The notes beneath the pieces are model-generated. The model was not told the DNA's origin. It did no database searches and worked only from the letters and a program-made list of their open reading frames with translations. From Nonomuraea angiospora (GTDB lineage Bacteria > Actinomycetota > Actinomycetes > Streptosporangiales > Streptosporangiaceae): a stretch of DNA of 64,000 nt. The position numbers and the translations under genes were made by a program. Shown here in pieces: positions 1 through 8,248 of the stretch (the stretch's first letter is position 1; each line of letters begins with the position of its first letter). The stretch spans positions 6,758,001 through 6,822,000 of the forward strand of contig NZ_JADBEK010000001.1 of assembly GCF_014873145.1 (NCBI RefSeq), written 5' to 3'.

Positions 1-2
1 AG

Positions 3-266
3 AGCCGCGACCGCATCGAATCCGCCGTACAGGACCTGGTGGAGACGCCCGGGGACGAGGACCTCGTAGCCGCGCTGCGCGGCCAGCTGAAAAAGGCTCT
101 CGCCGCCGATCCCGAGCTGGTCAGGGACGTCACGGAGCTGCTGCGGACGGCTCCCGCCGGCGCGATCGTCGGCAACGACGGCAGCCAGATCGTCTCCGGC
201 AGCTCGATATCCGGTGACAACATCCAGATAGGCCAGGCGCGGGATATCGACATCCGCCGGCGCTGA
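3..266 (+). CDS. C-terminal part of an unknown protein ending in a GDNIQI motif
   Basis: The frame is open from the left edge of the window, so this is the 3' end of a longer gene. An internal GTG at 39 could be a start but has no ribosome-binding site. The visible 87 residues have a charged helical part (EDLVAALRGQLKKALA, then ELVRDVTELL) followed by a Gly/Ser/Ile tail, SISGDNIQIGQARDIDIRRR. The tail pattern GDNIQI-x3-ARD recurs near the N-terminus of the protein at 1985-2854, which suggests that the products belong together. Function is not recognised. The next gene starts about 40 bases downstream in the same direction. Confidence 0.6.
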   Translation, partial: SRDRIESAVQDLVETPGDEDLVAALRGQLKKALAADPELVRDVTELLRTAPAGAIVGNDGSQIVSGSSISGDNIQIGQARDIDIRRR

Positions 267-305
267 AGCGTTTACTTGGGTCCGCGTTCCACGTAGATAT
301 ATCTC

Positions 306-1988
306 GTGATCAGGCGACGGCGGATTCGCGAGTCGTGGGTGTGGCATGCCCTGCTGTGCCTGGCCTTCCTCGCGATTCTCGCCCCGCCGGCCCCGCGTTT
401 TCCCGTGGAGCGGCCGGGACCGGCCATTCCCGCCGGGACTCGTTCCCTGTTATGGCAGGCCCATTTCCGAGGTGACTGGCCCGGTGCGCTCTTCCTGGAC
501 GACGTCCTGGTCCTGACGCACGGCGAGCGGGTCGAAGGCAGGAACGCCGTGACAGGTCAGATCCTGTGGTCCTTCAGCGCGTCGGACATCGGCGTCCATC
601 TGCCGCCGGATGAATCGCTGGAGGCCACGGGTGACTACGTCGTCGCGGTGGCCCAGCGCGACGACGAGGACAGCGAGGTGGTCTCCCCGGGCGCCGGCCT
701 GCTCGCCTTCAACGGGCGCACTGGGACGGTCCTCTGGAACCTCACGTCGGGGTTCTACGGCTCCGAGATGCCCGATCCCTACTTCACCTACCTCGGCTCG
801 GGCGGGGAACGCGTACTGATCGAGATCCCTTCCGCCGGCGTGGTGCGGGCTCTGGACGCCGTGGACGGGCAGCCGCGGTGGGAGTCCACCATCTCCCCCG
901 GATGCCACGTCGAGTCGGGAAACGCGGACGAGTCGGTGGCCGCGTACTTGATGAACTGCGCCGGACATTTCCGACTGCGCGTGCTGGGGGTCTCCACCGG
1001 GCGTTTCCTCTGGGAACGGGAGGTCTTCCCGTCGGGGACTCCCGTGATCGGGATCAGCGGCCGGGCGATCGGTGTGGAGAGCGACAACGCCTTCACCGTC
1101 TACGACACCGACGGACGGCGGCTCTACGAGCACACGGCGGGCGAGACGTGCGTGTGCTTGTGGGCCGCCACGGCCGAGGGCCTGGTGGTCGTACGGCAGG
1201 ACGACGTCAGCAAGTCCATGGTGGCGGACGCGGTGGACCGGCGATCGCGCCGCGTCACGCCCATCCGCGGCGAGGCGGGAGAGTTCGAGACGGTCGAGGC
1301 GGTGGACGGGAGGATCTACGGGAGGAGGCGGCTCGGCGCCACGCTCCAAGGCTCCGCCATCGTGACAGTGGATCCGGCGACGGCGAAGCAGACGCCTGTC
1401 GTCACGTTCCCGATCTACGAGGACGTGATCGGCATCAGCCGGTACGCGTTGCTCCTCGCCCCCGACTCGAACGAGGACACGAAGTCACTGCTGGCGTACA
1501 GAACGGTCGCACCGCCGATGACCGACCCTGGCCGCACGGCTAGAGGTGGCGTCGAGACCCGGGCCTGGCCGGACACGTGCTCCCTCATCCCGCCCTCGGC
1601 ACTGGCGGCCGAGTTTCCGAAGGCCCGCTACCGGCCACTCCCACTGCCGGGCCCGCCCGGACTCGGCCTGAGCACCCCCATCGGCTGCGACCTGGTCCCC
1701 GGTGACGCGAAGCACCCCGTGCTCACGATCAGCGTCCTGTGGGTGGGCGCGACGGCGGGCGAGGCGGAGACGATACTGCAAACCATCGCCGCCGAGTGGG
1801 ATGAGAAGGACCCCAGCCGGATCTCCAGCCCCGAGCCCTGGATGCGCTTGTACGTCAGCACGTACATGACCGATGAAACGGTCGTACGGGTGGGCGGCGC
1901 GCTGGTCCGCATGGACGGCGCGGGGAACCGTGACGTCGCGGTGCGGCTCGCCCGCGCGCTGGCCGGCAGCCTCCGGGCGGCGGCATGA
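306..1988 (+). CDS. Membrane-anchored PQQ-type beta-propeller protein
   Basis: This is a 560-aa protein with a basic N-terminus and one hydrophobic segment at about residues 12-30 (LLCLAFLAILAPP), so it is probably an anchored or secreted extracytoplasmic protein. Residues about 45-400 carry repeated blades of the PQQ/BamB type (for example NAVTGQILWSF, NGRTGTVLWNL, DAVDGQPRWES, STGRFLWERE). After residue 420 comes a separate domain opening with WPDTCSLIPPSALAAEF; a matching domain occurs in the protein at 2839-5313, so the two are probably paralogues. The start is GTG. The stop overlaps the next ATG by 4 bases, which suggests translational coupling. The substrate or partner is unknown. Confidence 0.8.
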   Translation: MIRRRRIRESWVWHALLCLAFLAILAPPAPRFPVERPGPAIPAGTRSLLWQAHFRGDWPGALFLDDVLVLTHGERVEGRNAVTGQILWSFSASDIGVHLPPDESLEATGDYVVAVAQRDDEDSEVVSPGAGLLAFNGRTGTVLWNLTSGFYGSEMPDPYFTYLGSGGERVLIEIPSAGVVRALDAVDGQPRWESTISPGCHVESGNADESVAAYLMNCAGHFRLRVLGVSTGRFLWEREVFPSGTPVIGISGRAIGVESDNAFTVYDTDGRRLYEHTAGETCVCLWAATAEGLVVVRQDDVSKSMVADAVDRRSRRVTPIRGEAGEFETVEAVDGRIYGRRRLGATLQGSAIVTVDPATAKQTPVVTFPIYEDVIGISRYALLLAPDSNEDTKSLLAYRTVAPPMTDPGRTARGGVETRAWPDTCSLIPPSALAAEFPKARYRPLPLPGPPGLGLSTPIGCDLVPGDAKHPVLTISVLWVGATAGEAETILQTIAAEWDEKDPSRISSPEPWMRLYVSTYMTDETVVRVGGALVRMDGAGNRDVAVRLARALAGSLRAAA

Positions 1989-2854
1989 CCCGCCTGCCCG
2001 GCGCGGAGCCGGGCCAGCCGGCCACCGCGGCCCCGGTGCTGCGGGATTCGGTGGTCGGTGGGGACAACATCCAGATCACGACCGCACGGGACGTGACGAT
2101 CATCTCACGAGGTGTCCCCAGGCTCCCGCGGTTGATCGCCGCCGGGGTCGCGCTGGTGCTCTGCGGCGTGGCGGCCGGGCTGTGGCCCACCTTGGTGGAC
2201 GCGGCCGAGGATCTGGCCGGCGCACCGGTCCTGGCCGGCACGGTCACGTCGAGGCTCGACGTGACGGACTCCGTGGCGACGCACGACCAGCTGCCGCCCG
2301 CCGATCACGCCATGCTGATGCGAGGCCCGCGCCTCAAGCAGCTGACCGAGATGCTGTCACGTAATCACGCGGCGCGCGTGCGGAAGATGAACGTGGTCGT
2401 CGTCCTCCAGGGGCGGCGCAGCGAGCCGATCAGGATCATCGACGTCCGGCCCCGGATTCTCCGCTCCGGTCCCGTTCCCACGGGCACCTGCCTCACCGTT
2501 CCCTCCCAGGGGGACGGAGCCGAGTACGAGGTCAAGGTGGACCTCGATCGCCAGACGCCTGAAGGCGGAGGTTCGCGGTTCTTGCCCAAGAGCATCGACC
2601 TGGCCGACGGCGAGCGCGTCACGATCGACTTCACCGCGACGGCCGAACTCCGCTGGTACGAGTGGGACATCGAGGTGGTCTACGTCTACAAGGCCGACGA
2701 ACAGCCCGCGAGCGCGTTCTTCCGCGAGGCCGACGGGCAGCCGTTCAGGGTCACGGGAGAGGCCAAGGGGTACGCCACCGTTTACGGCGATCCCACTCTC
2801 CTCGGCGGGGGCTATCGGGTCTGGAAGAGGAACCAGCCGTGCCGCGGGTGGTGA
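1985..2854 (+). CDS. Single-pass membrane protein with GDNIQI motif, unknown function
   Basis: This is a 289-aa protein. A short cytoplasmic N-terminus carries VVGGDNIQITTARDVTI (about residues 23-39), the same motif as the tail of the truncated first gene. A transmembrane helix follows at about residues 50-67 (LIAAGVALVLCGVAAGLW), and the rest, about 220 residues, is probably extracytoplasmic and beta-rich. No catalytic motif is visible. It overlaps both neighbours: 4 bases with the upstream beta-propeller gene, and a few bases with the downstream one. It is therefore probably the membrane link of a complex formed with the two propeller proteins. This role is inference. Confidence 0.75.
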   Translation: MTRLPGAEPGQPATAAPVLRDSVVGGDNIQITTARDVTIISRGVPRLPRLIAAGVALVLCGVAAGLWPTLVDAAEDLAGAPVLAGTVTSRLDVTDSVATHDQLPPADHAMLMRGPRLKQLTEMLSRNHAARVRKMNVVVVLQGRRSEPIRIIDVRPRILRSGPVPTGTCLTVPSQGDGAEYEVKVDLDRQTPEGGGSRFLPKSIDLADGERVTIDFTATAELRWYEWDIEVVYVYKADEQPASAFFREADGQPFRVTGEAKGYATVYGDPTLLGGGYRVWKRNQPCRGW

Positions 2855-5313
2855 GGGCATGCCTCCTGGCCGTCCTCCTCCTGAGCATGGCCCTGGTGCC
2901 GGCGAGCGCGCCGGCCGGCGCCCTGCCGAGAGCGCGGCTCGTCTCCCTCTGGCACGCCGACGTGCCCATCCCGCGCGAGGGTTACGAGCACGCGCTGACC
3001 TCCCGCGACTTCCTCCTGCGCACCGGGCGGGGCGTGCTGGCGTTCGGGACGGACGACGGGCGCCCGAGGTGGAGGTACCAGCTCACCACCGCGTCCGCCA
3101 CGGGCTGGGACCTCGCCTCCGGCGTCGTCCTGATCGACTACTACCGGCCGGCCAGGCAGGCGAGCGGCAGGCATGAGCTGATCGCACTGTCGAGCACCAC
3201 CGGCAGGCAGCTCTGGCGCAGGCAGGGGACGTCCCTCCCGCCAGGCTGGAGGAGATCGTCGGCTCCCCGGGACCGCTCGCCGGTGTTCGCCGTCGGGGCG
3301 GCCGGCGCGGTCAAGGGGATCGCGACCGGGACGGGCCGCGAGGTGTGGAGTTTCCGCGTGCCCGCCGGGTGCGACGTCTCCGGCTCGGCGGCCCGCGCCG
3401 CCGACGTGGTGCTGTTCCTCGCCTGCGGCCGGTCACCGCGCGTGCTCCTGCTGGACGCCGCCACCGGTACGACGCTCCGCTCGATCCCGCTCCCCGCGGG
3501 AACCTCCCCGGACTTCCAGGTGGCCGACGGCGTGATCGCGTTCTTCGGGGACCGCGCGATGACGCTGTTCGACGACCGCGGACGGGCCGTCCTCCACCAC
3601 GGGGAATGCTGGCCGCGCTGCGCCGTGGCGCGGGGGCCCGGCCTCGTGCTGACGACCTATCACAGCGGCGAGGACGACGTCCTGGCGGCGACGTCCTGGC
3701 CGGACGGCGCGCCCCTGTGGCAGGTGAAGCCGGCGCCGGAGTACGCGAAGCTGGTCGAGGGCGGCATCGGAGCCCGGGCCGGGCTCGGCGGGTTCCCGGT
3801 CGTCGATTCGATCGAGCCAGGGACCGGGGCGGCGACCTCGTACAGCCTGCCCCTCCCGGCCGAGGTGCTGGCGTCGGCCGGTCAGCGGCTCTACGTCGGG
3901 AGCGTCATGCACGCGGCGGGGCAGACCGCCCGCGTGCGCGTCACGGCCCTGCGGCGCGTCCCGCCGGGCACAGGCCCCTCGCTGCTCGCGGGCGTGAACC
4001 CGGGCCGCTGGCCGGACGCCTGCGCGCTACTGCCAGCCGGGACGTTCTCACCCGGTCAGCCTCAGACCGCCCTGTACGGATACACGCTGCCCAGGCCCGT
4101 CTCCTGTAGCTACACAGAGCCGGGCGCCGGCTCCTTCAGCCTCCGCGTGATCTGGATCGCCGACGATGAGGACGAGGCCGCGGATATGGTCCAGGCCCTG
4201 GCAGACGTGTACGCCTACCGGTCCGCCGGGATCGGGGACCAGGCCGTGGTGGACGGCTCTCCGCCGAGCAGGATCTACTTCCGGGCCGGCCCGGTGGTGG
4301 CGGCCGTGACGTCGAGCGACCTTCCCATCCGGCGCCGGTTGACGGCGCTCGCCGGATCGATCGCCGACCGGTTACGCGACGCGGGCCCCGGCGTCCGGGC
4401 ACCGGCCACGCTTCCCGTCGCGCCTTCGCGGCGGCTCGTCCTGTCCCGCCTGCCCGGGACGAAGGTGACGGTGGCCCAGGACCTCACGGCCCCGCCCGTG
4501 GTCACCGCGTACGTGCTGGACGGGCACCCGTACGTCCGCGAGAAGGGAACCTTCACCCGGCTGGGCACGAAGGTGCACGCGCTCTCGCCGAGCGGCGCCT
4601 GGGGAGCCCGGACGACGGAGAACCACCCCTCGCGCGGCCGGGACCCGGTGACGATCCTGGACACCGCGAAGCGGTCGGTCCACCGGATCCCGACCGTCGA
4701 GGCTCCCATGGGTGTGGCCTCGCCCGTCTGGTCACCGGACGGGCGGCGGCTGCTGCTGACCGCCACCGACGCGGACACGATCACCGGGTTCGTGATCATC
4801 GACCTGGCCACGATGCGTCCCCGGTTCGTCCGCGTCACCGAGGGTGACCGTTACTCGGGCGCGTTCCGTTGGGGAGCTGACGCCAGGACCGTCGCCCTGC
4901 AGTCCGGACCCAAGACCGAGTACGAGGACGCGGCCGAGGGCGCGGACAACGATTTGGACGTCACGTTCTTCAACCTCGACGGCACCGTGAACCGTCGCCT
5001 CGGGAACGTCGGGAAGCTGATCGACGGACAGAACTGGGTGTCGCCCTCCGGCCTGGTCTTCGCCACCCACTGCCCTGGACGCACGAGCCAGACCTGCCTG
5101 TGGCGGACCGCGAACGGCGCCAGGACCGCCCGGATCCCCGTCGAGCCGGATTCTCTCGTCTCCTGGTACGGCGAGAAGCGGCTCCTCGTCTGGCACGCTC
5201 TCACCTCCGAGGAACAGGCCCTCGCGGTCACCGACTTCTTCGGCCGGCCCCTCACCCACCTCGCCAGGGCCTACGGGCACGACGGGCTGACGCTCGCCGC
5301 CGGGGCGGCGTAG
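2839..5313 (+). CDS. Secreted double beta-propeller protein
   Basis: Starting from GTG 2839 the product has 824 aa. GTG 2848 and GTG 2851 are alternatives, and the last would give a 4-base GTGA overlap with the upstream stop. A signal peptide is clear (RACLLAVLLLSMALVPASAPAGA). Residues about 40-390 form a PQQ-like propeller. A middle domain begins WPDACALLPAGTF and matches the C-terminal domain of the protein at 306-1988. Residues about 560-820 look like a second, TolB/WD40-like propeller (SPVWSPDGRRLLL). It is the last gene of the operon; the next gene lies behind a separate regulatory region. Ligand and role are unknown. Confidence 0.8.
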   Translation: MPRVVRACLLAVLLLSMALVPASAPAGALPRARLVSLWHADVPIPREGYEHALTSRDFLLRTGRGVLAFGTDDGRPRWRYQLTTASATGWDLASGVVLIDYYRPARQASGRHELIALSSTTGRQLWRRQGTSLPPGWRRSSAPRDRSPVFAVGAAGAVKGIATGTGREVWSFRVPAGCDVSGSAARAADVVLFLACGRSPRVLLLDAATGTTLRSIPLPAGTSPDFQVADGVIAFFGDRAMTLFDDRGRAVLHHGECWPRCAVARGPGLVLTTYHSGEDDVLAATSWPDGAPLWQVKPAPEYAKLVEGGIGARAGLGGFPVVDSIEPGTGAATSYSLPLPAEVLASAGQRLYVGSVMHAAGQTARVRVTALRRVPPGTGPSLLAGVNPGRWPDACALLPAGTFSPGQPQTALYGYTLPRPVSCSYTEPGAGSFSLRVIWIADDEDEAADMVQALADVYAYRSAGIGDQAVVDGSPPSRIYFRAGPVVAAVTSSDLPIRRRLTALAGSIADRLRDAGPGVRAPATLPVAPSRRLVLSRLPGTKVTVAQDLTAPPVVTAYVLDGHPYVREKGTFTRLGTKVHALSPSGAWGARTTENHPSRGRDPVTILDTAKRSVHRIPTVEAPMGVASPVWSPDGRRLLLTATDADTITGFVIIDLATMRPRFVRVTEGDRYSGAFRWGADARTVALQSGPKTEYEDAAEGADNDLDVTFFNLDGTVNRRLGNVGKLIDGQNWVSPSGLVFATHCPGRTSQTCLWRTANGARTARIPVEPDSLVSWYGEKRLLVWHALTSEEQALAVTDFFGRPLTHLARAYGHDGLTLAAGAA

Positions 5314-5341
5314 CGCTTCCACATAGTCTGTGCCACACTCA

Positions 5342-5372
5342 ACTGTTATAGAACAGTCTCAAGAGTTATAGA
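5342..5372 (+). promoter_or_regulatory. Inverted repeat and half-site upstream of trpB, likely GntR operator
   Basis: Positions 5342-5357 form a perfect inverted repeat, ACTGTT-atag-AACAGT. Its right part shares GTTATAGA (5345-5352) with a second copy at 5365-5372, 20 bases away (two helical turns). The core GT-N6-AC fits operators of GntR/HutC-type regulators. The regulator gene at 7369 lies in the operon controlled from here, so autoregulation is the simplest model. TATAGA at 5347-5352 may also act as the -10 element. Confidence 0.55.
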
Positions 5373-5384
5373 TGGGTGAGGCAC

Positions 5385-6578
5385 ATGGCGACAGGAGTCC
5401 TGGCGACGCGGCCAGGTGTGATGGAGGACCCCGGGGAGCGGGGCAGGTTCGGGGAGTACGGCGGGCTCTACGTGCCGGAGTCGCTGGTCGCGGCGTGCCG
5501 GGAGGTGGAGGCGGCCTTCCGGGAGGCCCGGACCGACCCGGCCTTCCGCGAGAGCCTGGCGGAGTCGCTGGCCCTGCACGTGGGGCGGCCCACGCCGCTG
5601 ACCCCGGCGCGGCGGCTGTCGGCGGAGCTGGGCGTGACCCTGCTGCTCAAGCGGGAGGATCTCGCCCACACCGGCTCCCACAAGATCAATAACGTGCTGG
5701 GCCAGGCCCTGCTCGCGCTCCGGATGGGCCGCACCCGGCTGATCGCCGAGACCGGCGCGGGGCAGCACGGCGTGGCCGTCGCGACCGCCGCCGCGCTGCT
5801 GGGGCTGCCGGCGACCGTGTTCATGGGGGAACGGGACGTCGAGCGGCAGGGGCTGAACGTGTTCCGGATGCGCATGCTGGGCACCGAGGTCGTGCCGGTC
5901 GGCACCGGCAGCCGTACCCTCAAGGACGCCACCAGCGAGGCGATGCGCCACTGGGTGGCGGACACCGAGGAGGCGTACTACTGCGTCGGCTCGGTCATCG
6001 GGCCCAACCCGTACCCGTGGATGGTGCGCGAGTTCCAGCGGGTCATCGGCGACGAGGCGCGCGAGCAGTGCGCCGGGGCGCTCCCGGCCGCCGTGCCCGA
6101 CTACGTCGTGGCCTGCGTGGGAGGCGGCTCCAACGCGGCGGGCACGTTCGCCGGGTTCGTCGGCACCTCCGCCCGGCTCATCGGGGTGGAGGCGGAGGGC
6201 GGCGCCGGGGCGGCCAGGGGCAGCCTCGGCGTGCTGCACGGCTTCCGCTCGCTGTTCCTCCAGGACGACCACGGGCAGATCACCGAGGCGCACTCCATCG
6301 CCGCCGGCCTGGACTACCCGGGGGTCGGGCCGGAGCACGCCCACCTGCGTGACCTCGGCCGGGCGCGTTATGTCACGGTCTCCGACGAGGAGGTGGTGGA
6401 CGCGGCGGTGCGGCTGGCCCGCGCCGAGGGCATCGTGCCCGCGCTGGAGTCGGCGCACGCGGTCGCGTGGGTGATCCGCGCGGCGCGTACGGGCGAGCTG
6501 CCGCCCGGTGCGACGGTCCTGCTCACCCTGTCCGGCAGGGGCGACAAGGACATCTCCACCCTGAAGGAGCTGGTATGA
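5385..6578 (+). CDS. trpB: Tryptophan synthase beta subunit
   Basis: TrpB condenses indole with L-serine to give tryptophan, using PLP. The 397-aa product has the normal family length. It shows the family start (GRFGEYGGLYVPESL), the PLP-binding lysine in AHTGSHKINN (about residue 100), the GAGQHGVA loop and the phosphate-binding GGGSNAAG. ATG 5385 is chosen because GGTGAGG lies just upstream; GTG 5376 is an in-frame alternative. trpA follows with a 4-base ATGA overlap. No trpE, trpD, trpC or trpF is in the window, so this pair is separated from the rest of the pathway and has its own regulator. Confidence 0.95.
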   Translation: MATGVLATRPGVMEDPGERGRFGEYGGLYVPESLVAACREVEAAFREARTDPAFRESLAESLALHVGRPTPLTPARRLSAELGVTLLLKREDLAHTGSHKINNVLGQALLALRMGRTRLIAETGAGQHGVAVATAAALLGLPATVFMGERDVERQGLNVFRMRMLGTEVVPVGTGSRTLKDATSEAMRHWVADTEEAYYCVGSVIGPNPYPWMVREFQRVIGDEAREQCAGALPAAVPDYVVACVGGGSNAAGTFAGFVGTSARLIGVEAEGGAGAARGSLGVLHGFRSLFLQDDHGQITEAHSIAAGLDYPGVGPEHAHLRDLGRARYVTVSDEEVVDAAVRLARAEGIVPALESAHAVAWVIRAARTGELPPGATVLLTLSGRGDKDISTLKELV

Positions 6579-7411
6579 GCACCGGCCTGCTCGAAAGCCC
6601 GCTGCGCGCCCGGCGCGACGGCGGCCACAAGCTGCTCATGCCGTACGTGACCGGCGGCATCACCCCCGGCTGGACCGGCTACCTGCGGGCGTTCGCCGCC
6701 GCCGGCGCGGACGCGATCGAGCTCGGCCTGCCGTTCTCCGACCCGACGCTCGACGGCGCCACCATCCAGGAGGCGTCGGACGCGGCGCTGGCCCGGGGCG
6801 CGACGGCCCACGGCATCCTGGCCGAGGTCGCCGAGCTGCGCCTGGACGTGCCGCTGGTCGCCAGCACCTACTACAACCTGGTGCTGCGCGACGGGCCCGC
6901 GGAGTTCTGCCGGGCGCTGCGCCGGGCGGGGGTCGCCGGGCTCATCGTGCCCGACCTGCCGCTGGACGAGGCCGGCGAGCTGGCGGACGCGGCCGCCGCC
7001 ACCGGCGTCGACCTGGTGCTGCTCGCCTCCCCCGCGACGCCGCAGCGACGGCTGGACGAGATCGCGCGCCGCAGCCGGGGCTTCGTCTACGCCGTCTCGG
7101 TGATGGGCACCACCGGCGAGCGGGCCGCGCTCGCCGAGCCCGCCGCGGCCCTGACCGAACGGATCAAGCAGGGCAGCGACCGGCCGGTCTTGCTAGGATT
7201 TGGCATTTCCACGCCGGAACAGGCCGTGGAGGCCACCCGGCGCGCCGACGGCGTCGTCATCGGTACCGCGATCATGCGCCGGATCCTCGACGGGGCGGCG
7301 CCGGACGACGTCGGCGCCTACCTGACGGGCCTGCGGCGGGCCCTGGACCAGGAGTGTGACGAAACACGATGGCCCGCGACGCCGGACACGAGGCGAGGTA
7401 CCGCGCCATAG
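6575..7411 (+). CDS. trpA: Tryptophan synthase alpha subunit
   Basis: TrpA cleaves indole-3-glycerol phosphate to indole and glyceraldehyde-3-phosphate and passes indole to TrpB through the alpha2-beta2 tunnel. The 278-aa product is a TIM barrel. IELGLPFSDPTLDG holds the catalytic acids at Glu49 and Asp60, the same numbers as in the E. coli enzyme. GFGIST and DGVVIGTAIM are the phosphate-binding loops. The start overlaps the trpB stop by 4 bases. The 3' end overlaps the downstream gntR gene by 43 bases in another frame. The last 20 or so residues (from about QECDETRW) look like an extension created by that overlap. Confidence 0.95.
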   Translation: MSTGLLESPLRARRDGGHKLLMPYVTGGITPGWTGYLRAFAAAGADAIELGLPFSDPTLDGATIQEASDAALARGATAHGILAEVAELRLDVPLVASTYYNLVLRDGPAEFCRALRRAGVAGLIVPDLPLDEAGELADAAAATGVDLVLLASPATPQRRLDEIARRSRGFVYAVSVMGTTGERAALAEPAAALTERIKQGSDRPVLLGFGISTPEQAVEATRRADGVVIGTAIMRRILDGAAPDDVGAYLTGLRRALDQECDETRWPATPDTRRGTAP

Positions 7412-8124
7412 CCGCCGACCTCGCCGCGAAGATCCGGTCGGGACATTACGCCCCCGGCGCGGCGCTGCCGCCCCAGCGCGAGCTGAGCGCCTCGTACGGG
7501 GTCACCCTGATGACGCTGCGCCAGGCGCTCCGGCAGCTCAGCGACGAAGGGCTGATCGTGCAGCAGGCCGGACGGGGCACGTTCGTGTCCCCGCCGCACC
7601 TGGCCTACCAGCTCGGCTCCCTGCAGAGCCTGGCCGACGACCTCAGGAAGCAGGGCCACGAGGTTCGCACGGTCGTGCTCGGGCGCTCCCTGCGCCGGGT
7701 CCCGGCCGGGGTCGCCACGCAGCTGCGCACCGCTCCCGGCGAGAGCGCGCTGCGGCTGGAACGGGTGCGCGAGTTCGCCGGCCGCCCCGCGATCCACCAG
7801 GTCTCCTGGATCCGGCGGCCGGCCGCCGAGCAGATCCGGGATCGGGACTTCACCGCCGTCTCCCTCTACGGCGCCCTCGCCGACTGCGGCGTGGCGGTGG
7901 CGCGCGCCTCGGAGAAGATCCGGCCCGGCCTGCTCGACCCGGCCGTCGCGGCGCACCTCGGGGAGCCGCCCGGCAGCCCGGTCTTCCTCAGCGAGCGGAT
8001 CACGTACGCGCTCGACGCCACCGCGCTGGTGGCCGACCACGCCACCATCCTGGCCAGCATGATGGAGATCCGCACAGAACGGGCCGCCACCGGCCTGTCG
8101 CTCACCTGGGGCGCGAGCACCTGA
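7369..8124 (+). CDS. GntR-family regulator with UTRA domain (HutC type)
   Basis: The 251-aa product has an N-terminal GntR winged helix (residues about 10-75: RYRAIAADLAAKIRSGHYAPG, then LPPQRELSASYGVTLMTLRQ) and a C-terminal UTRA ligand-binding domain (about 95-240, with LERVREFAGRPAIHQVSWI). UTRA domains sense small effectors and release operator DNA. The gene begins inside trpA with a 43-base overlap, so it is the third gene of the trpBA operon. It probably binds the inverted repeat at 5342-5357. The effector is unknown; tryptophan or an indole compound is a guess from context. Confidence 0.88.
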   Translation: MARDAGHEARYRAIAADLAAKIRSGHYAPGAALPPQRELSASYGVTLMTLRQALRQLSDEGLIVQQAGRGTFVSPPHLAYQLGSLQSLADDLRKQGHEVRTVVLGRSLRRVPAGVATQLRTAPGESALRLERVREFAGRPAIHQVSWIRRPAAEQIRDRDFTAVSLYGALADCGVAVARASEKIRPGLLDPAVAAHLGEPPGSPVFLSERITYALDATALVADHATILASMMEIRTERAATGLSLTWGAST

Positions 8125-8132
8125 CCCCAGGT
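8104..8132 (+). terminator. Hairpin over the gntR stop codon
   Basis: Perfect 8-base arms, ACCTGGGG (8104-8111) and CCCCAGGT (8125-8132), enclose a 13-base loop that contains the end of the regulator gene. There is no T-run. It may end the trpBA-gntR transcript, as T-less hairpins are common in actinomycetes. Confidence 0.35.
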
Positions 8133-8248
8133 AGATCTTGGTCAATGTTTTCGATCTACGTCGGCGCAGGTCAGCGTGTCCGTCGCCGGGGAAGGCCGGT
8201 CGGCTGCGACGTTGGTGCTCCAGGTCTCACCCGGGTGTTGGAGCGCAA

